Assembly (NCBI GenBank): GCA_037954325.1
Contig: JBBMNZ010000018.1
Coordinates: 14,935,001-14,999,000, forward strand
Reading direction: 5' to 3'
DNA: 64,000 bases
Origin: Fistularia commersonii
Taxonomy: Eukaryota > Chordata > Actinopteri > Syngnathiformes > Fistulariidae
Shown: one piece after another, positions 36,541 through 46,500 of the stretch
How the letters are laid out: every line of letters starts with the position of its first letter
How positions within the stretch are numbered: position 1 is the stretch's first letter
Position numbers and translations under genes: made by a program
Notes under the pieces: model-generated
What the model was told of the DNA's origin: nothing
Database searches by the model: none
Seen by the model: the letters and a program-made list of their open reading frames with translations, nothing else

Positions 36541-39500
36541 CCGGCAAACAGATTCTCTTACATTCGGGACCATCTGTGAAACTGTGTCAGCGTCTCGGAG
36601 GCCTGGAACTGATCCTGCGCCTGAACGGAACGGGTTCAAAACACCTCTCACGGTTTTAGGTACACAATCGATCACTTTTGCGTTTGTAACATCAAATTCA
36701 CCTCAATTTGTGCACAGTTTGAGAAACGGTGTTAAATTTGCACTTAATATCGTTTCCCTTAAAACACTTTATAGCCTTGACTTTGACACTTTATAGTTTT
36801 ATTTGTATTTCTTATTCCCCCCCCCCCACCTTTTTTTTTTGTTTTTGTTTTTTACTGTTTATACAATTTCCTACTATTACTTATTATTGTTATGTTTTAC
36901 TTGAAACTCCAGCACAACAATTTCCTTTGGGATAAATAAAGTTGTTCTTATTCTTATTCTTATTCTTATTCTTATTCTTATTCTTATTCTTATTCTTATT
37001 CTTATTCTTATTCTTGAATTGGCAAAGCCCAAAATTACTGATTTTGCATGTAAAATATATTACACATTTATGTAATATATTTATGTTTATATATGATTAA
37101 CACCAACATAACATTGACTATTCAGTTGAATTTCATTATATTTCTTGACATCATGTTATTATATGTTAAGATGCCATTCGGGTCTTAATGCCAGCCTGTG
37201 TAAAATAATGTGTATGAAGATCACATTACCTTTTTTAAATGAATTATTAATAACAACTTATATATAAAAACAAGTTTGCACAACGCAGGAGGATAAAATT
37301 AGCGTGTGCGATGTAAACGAAGCGGTCTTTTTCGAGTCTACTTATCACGTTGCTGCATACTGTCCTTCTCCAAATTCTGCAAATTGAATCAGAAGGGTTT
37401 AGGGGGTTGATTGGATTATTGCAAGCCATTAGGAGTAGTTAATGGTCTTTCCCGGTGTTGGTAAGTAATACTTAACTAATTGATCAGTCGCAGCAGACAG
37501 CTGACATTGGCTCACAGCAGCAGGTGCTCCCTGCAGTGAACCCGGAGACGCAGAAACCCGGCCGGAATCCATCGGGTCCGTACGACCGATGCTGGGGTTT
37601 GTCGGCGATACGGAGGCTGAGGACGGAGACGTTCGGACCGGATGATTCCTCCAAAACACCGGGAAGTCAAGAAGTATCTCCTGGGCGCACAGGTAGGAGA
37701 TGCTGCCATGGAATGAAATCCGATTGTTGTCAAAAAGAAGGAAAAACGGCGTTATAGGGCCATTTACACCTGCACACGTTTGTGCAAAAACTCTTGAATA
37801 ATTGGTTGGAAGGTTAAAAAAAAATCTTCACAAACCTGATGTTTTTCTTTGATAAGTACATAAAATGAAAAACAACATTTTTTTGGAAAGAAATAAAATG
37901 TGCTGTTGAGTCCCTGCAGTTTTTCAACTTGTAGTGGATGACAATGTGTTAAACTCCTATTTTTCCAATTTACTAGTTGCAAGTACCCAAAAATAAAGGG
38001 AACACTTAAACAACACAATTGTTGCGTAACTCACACTTAAGTGAAATCAAACTGTCCACTTAGGAAGCAACACTGATTCATTTGGAGTTGTTTTAAGGAC
38101 ATTACATCAAAGTTGGTGTGTTTTTCCACTTTGTTTTTTCTCCGTGCGACTCCAAAACCAGACCTCCGTGGGTTCATACATTTGATTTCCACGGATCATT
38201 TTTGTGTGATTTTGTCATCAGCACATTCAACTACGTAAAGAACAAAGTATTTCATAAGAATATTTCATTCATTCAGATTGAGGATGTTTTATTTTGGTGT
38301 TCCCTTGATTTTTTGGAGCAGTGTATAAATACAAGTATTTCCGTTAACCAAAAATATAATCTTTGAATTATATCCCTAAGTTATTTTTTTGACAAAATAA
38401 GGATTTTTTTTTTTTTTTTCGGAAATCAACTCCTTCTTCAACATTGTTTCAGTTTTTAGTCTTTTCTAAAAAAACGTATGTAATTTTTTTTTATTTTCAC
38501 AAGGCGACGATATAAAAATATCCCCATATTTTGGAGCACACGCTTCCCACAAGTCATCCAAGAAACCTTCCCAGCATCTCAGAGGCTTTTTTCTTTCTCC
38601 CTCCTATCGGATGACGCGTCCGATGCCTCGTTCAATCTGCTTGTCCTTCTAACAAACAGCTCCCTCATGAGATTAAGAGATTTCCGTGGCACGCTGACAT
38701 GGACGAAACTAAGAGAACGAATACAGTATGTGTGTGTGACCCCCTACACACACACTAAACAAGGTCCGCTCCATTAAGATTAATAAGAATCTCGTCAAAG
38801 ATACGAATGAATCATTCCGGCTGGTAACCAGTAGAATATATCCCATGAATCACCCGAGGCTCACTATTATTGGTGATAAATAGCAGTGACGCCCCTATTA
38901 TTATGTTTGCACTTGAAGGGTCAGATAAATATAACAGCCCCGATGCTCAAAAACAAACACGAGCAGCACGATTGATTTATGCACCCGAAATATTCTTAAA
39001 ACCGCCTCCTACGTAGCCGTCCATTCAAGAAAAGCATTACTGATCTGGTGTCCTTGGAGAGGATGGATCCTAAATCAATTAAATGGATTGGCAGACCGAA
39101 CAAGCTGAAAGGGATCATCTCCTGCCATGGATTCCAATTCATTAGTGAGGAAAATTTCATATTGCGTACAAACATGCATTTATGCTTATTGTGTTTCTTC
39201 TTCTTTTCCTTTGGGCTTTTCCCTTCAGGGGTTTTACTTTGTCTTACTTTTAATGCGACCTCTGGCGCTGCATGGTTTTGTTCGAAGTGCCGCTTTATAA
39301 TTGACCGTTTCATCGATGCAATTTTATCATTGCGTATTAGACGATCCTGCTCTTTCCAAAAATGCAAATTCCTCTGTCCACGCAGCCTGGGATGCGCAGC
39401 AATCATTGTCTTTTTTTTATTTTCGCCATCTTTTTACGTTACAAGGGTTGAAGCGTATAAACTTATTGGCTATCTGATAAAATTGATTTCTTCACCTTTA

Positions 39501-40252
39501 CAATGACCCGGACGTGCTCGGAAGCCATCGGTTCCCGACCTGACCGACGGGTGACCCGTGAAATTTATCTTCGAAACTAATTTCTGTTTACTTTAAAATT
39601 GACACAGTATTATGAAGAAATAGTGTGTGTGTGTGTGTGTGTGTGTTTGAACGTGACCCCTCGTGCTCCACCAGTAGAAGGATGCTGAGGTTGGAGCTTC
39701 CAGGCAGGAGGTCTAGAGGAAGAGCAGAGTTTCTGGATGGGCAAAGAGAGGACAGGAAGTTAGTTGGTGTAATAGGAAGAGGGTCAGATGGAGGCATGTG
39801 ATTGGCTGGGGCTTAGATGGCGGTGATTGGCTGTGGCCGCCTCTTGAAAAGTAGGAAAAGCTGTTAAAAATCCCAACAAATGAATCAATTTCTAGCATAA
39901 TTGTAAACTTTGTTTAGCTCTGAGATGTTTCCATAAATTCCACGATTTCCTCGTCAATAACAGCCGCCCACCTGATCTGAGCAGGCGTTCTAAAAAAATG
40001 TGACACTAATTTTGAGGAGCTTGTCGGGGATTTGCTCCACATTGATCGCAAGAATCGATTAAAAAAATGAATGTCCTTTAAATAATACGAATGCCTTCTT
40101 TTTTTTTTTTCCACAAAAATCGCCTCCCATATCAGAGTCAACCGACTCCAGCGGAGCATAAAAGCTCAACTGATTCATTCTTATTTTTCTTTCTTTTTCC
40201 TATTTTTAGCTGGTAGGCGGAGGGCACAGCTGATCCCCTGCTTCCTTGCCGG

Positions 40253-40298
<46 letters not shown>

Positions 40299-42404
40299 CA
40301 TCAACACGCCCACCTGAGAACCTGCAACCCCATCCCTCACCAGGCCTTCTCTGCTCTCCCAGCCGACAAGAGACCTCAAGACAGGAAGGTAAGGACGCCA
40401 CTAAACTAAACCGCATCTATTTTCATCGTTTTCTGGGCAAATGTCAGCGGTTTGGAGCAAATCGGTCGATCGATGCGCTCCATCTCTTTGGATTTACATT
40501 AAAAAGTGCCTCGTTTGGTGTCAAATGTCTCCTCCTGCCTCCAGCGCCGAGGGAGATGGGCGGCGCTGCACGTCTGCATCGCATGGCACATTTATTACAA
40601 CGAGCAGATCAAGGTAGACGAAAGCAATGTTGATTTTGCGCCACGTGATAAATGTTTCATTGTCTTATTACCTGTATCAAAAACAGGCGACGATATTTAA
40701 TGTTTCTAAAGCAGGGGTGTCAAACTCATTTTGCTCCAGGGGACCGGACCAGTAAAATCATAATCAAGTCAAATTTTTTCCTGTGTTTTAGTGTCAAGGA
40801 GAACAGATATGTTATAAAAATATTCAGATGTAATAAACTGCTCCTTTAAAAAATACATGACAAACAAGCTGAGATTCATGAAGAAAAGTAAGTGCAATTT
40901 CAACAACACTTTGCCTCAGTCCTGTCTTCTCAGTTCTCTGCGCATTTTCTTGAATTTTTTCACCATGGCGAGTCTCATAGCAGCACCGAAACTTGCTGCA
41001 TCCACACCAAGCATACAAGTTTCTTATTAATCACGACAAACAAAAAAGTGCTCCATTTTTCATTCGATGTGCACTTTTCTGTTTTTTGCTGATTAGGGTG
41101 TCGGGTCCAACGGAAAAGCAGGTAAATTTCTAACAATAAGTAAAAATGTTATTTACAGACCCAGAAGCTGCATTGCTGTAAGTTGTGAGTCACATTGTGT
41201 TGTTCCATGTTGCTAAAACTGACTAAAACAGTGCTAGCAAACAATAGAGGAGCTGCATTTTTATTTAAAACAAGTAGGTCAGGATTTTTATGTATTTTTT
41301 CAAAATGTAGATTTTTTTCCATGGTCCGGATTTGACCCCCTGGCGGACCAGTACCGGCCCGCTGGCCGTACGTTTGACACCCCTGTTCTAAACGATCTTT
41401 TGGAAGATTCACGTCAAAGAACATCATTCTGTATTTGGAGAGGAAATGTTACAGCTTTGAATCCTGTCTGTCACCCAAAAGAAAACGCCAAAAACCAAGA
41501 GCCTTCAACAAGATGAGACTCCTCATCTCTCTGCATCCAGACAACCCGACCCTGGTGCACGGATGAAACCAGCCCAGCCCCCCTGCCTTCACCGCAATCT
41601 AGGTGGGTCTAAAACAAACCGCAGAAAAAAGGTTTACCAGCAGCACGGCCAAGACAGCCAAGGATACCGACTCTCACCAAAGGCAGTCAGCAGACGGAAA
41701 AACCAACAAAACACGTGCACCGGGAGAAACATCTGCAAAGTTGCTGAAATGAAAGTTGCAAATGCTTGTCTTTGGCAGGGTCTTGGTGCAGGCCTGACAG
41801 CGAGAAGCGGGACGCGAAAGCGGACGAGACGCGAAGATATCCCGACACCCGCTTGGGTTCTTCCCAAACAAGTGAACGAGAGAAGTCCCGGGATCCCGCC
41901 GCTGTCCCGCTGGCGTCACAGGATGGGAAAAGAAAACGCGGTTGTGAAGGATCCGCTGAAGTGACGAGGTTGAAGCGGGTGGTTTTGGATGATGTGACCG
42001 TGCCGGTGCAACAGAGCAGCAGGACCGACGTGTCCTTCTGCGCCGGCGAGGTGACCAGGACCCCCTCTGGACTCGCCTCTTACCCTGAAATCCATCCTTA
42101 CCACTCCGGTTCGTGGAACCACGTGTGGACGGGCTACACAAGAAAGGATTACACCTCAAGCCGCCTCTTTGGAGACCGTTTCTTGAATCCCATAATGGCG
42201 ATGCCTCCTGCAGAACACAGATACCATCACCTCCATTTCCCTCTTGCTCCGTGGGAGAGGGTTTACCTCAGGAGGAGGACGATTTTTCACGCCGGCCTGG
42301 AGAGCCGCCTCCCACACGACTACATGCATCATCAGGGACACAGAGCTGCCGTTAGCAACCTACATTATTCCGGCTTTCCTGCGACAGCCTTCCAGGCCCC
42401 TTAA
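36541..42404 (+). CDS. Divergent compact AUTS2/FBRSL1-family gene (tentative model)
   Basis: Six exons with consistent phases: 36541-36659, 37501-37692, 40210-40388, 40545-40613, 41541-41602, 41801-42404 (stop TAA). The strongest piece is exon 40545-40613, RRGRWAALHVCIAWHIYY..., which fits the AUTS2-family pattern G-[KR]-W-x-A-x-H-V-x-I-A-W-x-I-Y. The exon before it encodes (HT)n-H-M-HQHAHLRT...PIPHQAF, resembling the AUTS2 HQHTHQHT...PFPH region. Later come RPWCTDETSPAPLPSP (compare PW...RTPPSFPTPPPW), SEKRDAKADE and RLPHDYMHH. Exon 36541-36659 has LTF...E and FKTPLT, like the AUTS2 N-terminal TFEALE...QTPLT. AUTS2 proteins are nuclear PRC1-linked regulators of neural genes. This model gives roughly 360-370 residues, against about 1,260 in AUTS2. 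The true 5' end and alternative acceptors (41482, 41780) are unresolved. Confidence 0.5.
36759..37016 (+). mobile_element. LINE 3' end with (TTCTTA)n tail
   Basis: It contains 'cttgaaactccagcacaaca', then 'atttcctttgggataaataa', then about 11 copies of TTCTTA at 36947-37013. The same 3' end occurs at 4215-4345 (+), 34055-34265 (-) and 44707-44870 (-). The tandem tail is typical of L2/Rex1-like non-LTR insertions. It sits in the first predicted intron of the AUTS2-like gene. Confidence 0.75.
37986..38323. mobile_element. Non-autonomous Tc1-like element
   Basis: The left end is 'cccaaaaataaagggaacac' and the right end 'ggtgttcccttgattttttg' then 'gagcagtg'. TA flanks both sides (37984-37985, 38324-38325). 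The terminal and subterminal sequences match a widespread fish Tc1-like family whose autonomous copies encode a transposase; the centre is deleted here. It lies in an intron of the AUTS2-like gene. Confidence 0.75.
38530..39180. promoter_or_regulatory. Enhancer-like unique sequence inside the AUTS2-like gene
   Basis: It is repeat-free and rich in homeodomain-type words: TAAGATTAATAAGA near 38775, TTGATTTATG near 38973, and a TAAATCAATTAAAT block at 39071-39084. An octamer ATGCAAAT lies further on at 39362-39369. AUTS2 loci are known for dense intronic enhancers. Activity here is inference. Confidence 0.3.
39190..39240 (-). repeat. Short RTE-like LINE 3' fragment
   Basis: 'cttcttcttttcctttgggc' followed by 'ttttcccttcagggg' is the reverse complement of the LINE end at 1850-1905. 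Confidence 0.6.
39660..39860 (+). repeat. RTE-like LINE 3' fragment
   Basis: 'gaaggatgctgaggttggag', then 'caggaggtctagaggaagag', then 'gtcagatggaggcatgtgat' match the LINE end family also present at 61555-61680. A GT microsatellite (39625-39647) precedes it. Confidence 0.65.
40256..40296. repeat. (CA)n microsatellite inside a predicted exon
   Basis: A 41 bp CA run lies in the predicted exon 40210-40388 of the AUTS2-like gene. It is read in frame as alternating His-Thr codons between a Pro codon at 40254 and Met at 40296. The frame is open from the acceptor at 40209 through the run to the donor at 40389. Confidence 0.9.
40712..41385. mobile_element. Non-autonomous hAT-type element
   Basis: The element is 674 bp. 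Terminal inverted repeats begin CAGGGGTGTCAAAC and end GTTTGACACCCCTG. It is flanked by an 8 bp target duplication with one mismatch: ttctaaag (40704-40711) and ttctaaac (41386-41393). This is the signature of the hAT superfamily. It carries no transposase and lies between two predicted exons of the AUTS2-like gene. A diverged relative is at 35226-35845. Confidence 0.88.
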
Positions 42405-43513
42405 GTCTCCACAAAAGCACCACATATCTGCTCATCATTCACTTATGGATGTAAAAGTCAGATGAAAAAACCTGGAGTACACCGAGATGTTGTTATAAAA
42501 GGAACATCTTCAATCATGCAGCGGACAAAGGTCATCCATGAAGCAAAAAAAAAAAAAAATGCTGTGGTAATTTTTTAACGGGATTAAAAATATCCGCTTG
42601 ACCTACTTTAACTCTGTTGCTCTTTTATTGTAAAGGGGTGGTGCATCTCTGGAGCGCCGCAGCAAAAACTGACCTTTTACTAACAAAGGCAATTCTTGCA
42701 GGTTGGTGATGGCGCCTGGTATTTTGTTATTCTGCTAACGTCTGCACTCCCATGTAAGAAAAGCCTGTAAGAATCTTACCTTTGGGGCCTCGGAAACACG
42801 CTGCCGCCTCGCGATGGTAAACCGTCAAATCATTGCCCCTTGAAAAAGCTGCTTTTCTCCTAAAACTTTGACAGAATCAGATTTTTAAACATCAGCCGCA
42901 CTTTAATGAGGTAATGAGCACTTAAATATAGTCATTACTTGATTTCATGGGATGCAATGATTGTATCTGGAGAAGGAGGGGTTTTTTTTTTTTTAGTTGT
43001 TTCATTTTTGGAGAGTGGCTGCAAACTGACAAGAAGAGACAGAAAAACCAACATTTATATAAAAAAATGTATTAAAATGTACCACATTAAATTCCACTGT
43101 ATAATTTATACAATAAGGCCACACACATAAAAAAAGCTTCGGTGACATCCTCGAAGGAATAAACTGAAGGGATAAACTCAGGGAACATTTGAGGAATCCC
43201 AGAAAGACCAACACTTCATAGAACTTCATAGCATCGAAACTTCATTCATGGAAGCCATTTTAACACTAATCTTCATTAGAGACGCGTGTCTGAATAAACA
43301 TGAGATCCAGCTGAAGCGTCAAAAGTTAGTAAAAGCTACAAAAAAAAGTAGAATTCTGGTCTCCAATGAGAGAGACATCACTTAAAAGTGTAAAAAGAAA
43401 AATCCAGGGAGGACTTCGCTGACGGCTCGGCCTGAAATACAGGCAAAAAGGGTTTAACCTATTGAATTACGAAGCAGCTTCATGATAGAAAAAGCGAGAG
43501 AGAGACTGTGCGA
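42405..43513. other. Convergent 3' flank of the AUTS2-like gene and HINFP
   Basis: This is probably the 3'UTRs of two tail-to-tail genes. A TTTATT (42624-42629) gives AATAAA on the minus strand, about 0.9 kb past the HINFP stop. Plus-strand ATTAAA-type words near 42582 could serve the other gene. There is no extra coding sequence. Confidence 0.45.
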
Positions 43514-46500
43514 TCACACCACATCCATCCCCAGACCCCTCGCCACCTCCGTCAGGGCCTTCACGGCTCCCGAGGTCCCGCTGGCGTCGCAGTCCTCCTG
43601 GGCGGCGCCTCCAGGCTCGTCCTCGATGTGAGGAATGGTGCTCATCACAGAGTAGACGGGGGAGTCTCCGCCGCGGGGGCTGGGCTGAGCCGAGACGTCC
43701 TCGCCTCCGGAGAGCTCCGAGGAGTACGCCGACGAGGAGCTGGACGAGGGGGAGGAGGATCCCGCCGGGGAGCTGCGGCCGCTCTCCGGAGCCGTGGAGG
43801 GTCTTTCGTTCCAGACGTTCCTCTGGCTTTTGCGGAGACCCTGAGGTTTCTCGGCCATGTTCTTCATGATTTCTTTAGTCACTTCCACCGTCTCGAAGCG
43901 GACCATGTTTACTTTTAGAAAGCCATCTACGTCTTTTCGGTACCTGTCAGAAAAGCGGGGAAAGAGAAAAACAAAACACGGTATTAGCATTTGACTCGGA
44001 TGCGTTTATGTGGTATTGAATTGTTCAGTTGCCGTTATTTCCGGACTATAAAACGCTACTTTTTTCACACGCTTTGAACACTGCGGCATGACATAAACAA
44101 CGATGCCGGCTAACTGATGGATTTTTTGGGGGACTAACGAGCTTCATGCCGCCAAAACATTTAGCCTTGTCATCGATGACAAAACAGTGACAACAGTCAA
44201 CATTTTTAGTGCGCAGGAGGAAACCAAGATAGCGATCAGCTGCAGGAGGACAAAGCAGGGATAGAAAATGGATGCATGGATTGACTTTTCCTCGCTTTAT
44301 TTATTATTCATCTTTTCTATCAGCCGTGTTACAGGCACTGTTCAGAAAAAAAGCAGTTCCAGTATGTATTTGTGGATGTTAGCGGTATGTTTTTAATTAA
44401 AAGGTGAAAAAACAAACTTTCTGTATCACATCTTTCTGTGTAAATATCTCATGTTACAATGTGGACACCTGCGGCTTATTATAATAATGACGATTATAAT
44501 AATAGTTAATTATCATCATTATTATATTATTATTATTATTATTATTATTAGTTGTTGTTACGCATTATGATGTACATGTCACAATTGGACACCTGCGGCT
44601 TATAGACAAGTACCACCTTTATATTTACACATTTATTTATTTAGTTGTTTTTAGCTGGCGCGGCTCATATTCAGGTGGGCTCAATAGTCTAGAAATTACA
44701 GTAATTTGAATGAGAATGAGAACAACTTTATTTATCCCGAAGGAAATTGTTGTGCCAGAGTTTCAAGCAAAAACATAACAGTAATATATAATAGTAAGAA
44801 GGAGGAAGAATAAGAAATACAATGAAATATGAATTGTCTTAACTGTTTTAAGGTCTTAACTACAAAAATTGAAGATTCCCTGCCGCTGAGGGAAGAGGAA
44901 TTAAAAAGTCTGATAGCCTTGATAAGATAAGATATACTTTTTTGATCCCCAGAGGGAGAAATTGACTTTGACAGGGTCAATAAAGATGAGAAAGACAACT
45001 GAAAGATAGCAAAATACATCCATAAATAAAATAGACAACAGAATGAAAGAAAATAAACAGCAGGGGTGAGAACAGACAACCAAAACAACAACAACAAGGA
45101 TAAGAACAGAAAGAGAATGATAATAACAATGACAAACAAACACGATGCGAGTGGAGTGACACCAACAAGGATGAAAAAAAAAATAAAGAAGCAAGTTAAG
45201 TGCGAAACATGCGAATGGGTGAGGCAGTGAGGTTGTGGTCGGGTGAGAAAAGCGTGGAGCGGCTGTTTTACCGGAAGCGGGAATGTCCCGAGGGCCACTT
45301 CAGCTCGTGCTTCTTGCGCAGGTGCAGCGTGAGAGTGTAACACCAAGAAAAGACTTTTTCACAGATGTGGCATTTGTATTTGGACATCCCCCCAATCTGT
45401 GGGGAAAGAAGGGAGTGATCAGTCTCGTCCGTGACGCCCCCACACCGCGGCGTGTGCTCGCTCGCCGACCGACCTCGTGGACCCTCTTGAAATGGTGGTT
45501 CATAGTTTGGAAGGTGTGACAAGAATAATCGCAACCCTCCACCGTGCACTGGAACACCGACCCCTCATTGTGGACCTCGGTGTGCTTTTGGAGATCGCGC
45601 GGGTTCTTAAATCTGTTTAAAATGTTGAAAAACATTAAAAACACAAAGGAACGGATTTGTTTTCATGCAGACAGATACAAAAATGTGAATTAAACTCACC
45701 GTGAGGCTGAAATATTTGAATTTAGTTGAAATTCATCTCCTGTTCATTTTTACTTATCTTAATATATGGGGCGTTTATAGTTAATCTATGGAGTTAATTT
45801 CAACGGCTTTACCTTTTGTCACAGAAATCACACGGGAAGGGCCGCTCATCACAGTGACGGAACCGGATGTGGATTTTCAGGGCTGCCAAGGTGGTGCAGG
45901 TCATGTCACAGAACGGACACTTGACCTGGTTCACTGGAAGTGAGACAAGACAACTCAGATTCTAGGGGAAAATTCAGAACAGTACTTGATGCAGCTTCTC
46001 CGCAGTAGGAGACAAAATGGTACCATAACTTCCGGACTATTTAGCGCACCTGAATGCAAGCCGCACCGGCTAAAAAAAAAAACAAAATCAATTCATGTGT
46101 ACATATAAAGTTTGCACTTGTCTATAAGCCGCAGATGTCATCGCTGTAACGTGAGATATTCACACACAAACATTTTTTTTCCGAACGGAGGCAGTAATAC
46201 GGCTGATGAAAAAGATGAATAATAAATAACAAAAGGAAAAGTCCATCCATTTTCTATACCCGCTTTGTCCTACTCCAGCTGACCGCTAGCTCAGTCTTCC
46301 TCCGGCGCACTAAAACCGTGAAAGTTATCTTCGTCGGTGTCGGAATCAGAATTTCACTGTTATTACACCGGCCCGGTGTGAAGAGGCTAAATGTTTTGGC
46401 GCCGTGAAACTCGATAGCCTCAAAAAATCCATAAATTAGCCACATTGTTGCTTAAGCTGCCGTCTTCAAAACGTGTGAAAAAACTAGCGGCTTATAGTCC

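Noticed and set aside
41482..41540. Alternative upstream acceptor for the fifth predicted AUTS2-like exon (AAAAG at 41477-41481)
   Set aside because: It lacks a polypyrimidine tract; the acceptor ending at 41540 is stronger and gives a PW...SPAPLPSP reading closer to AUTS2. Kept only as an alternative.
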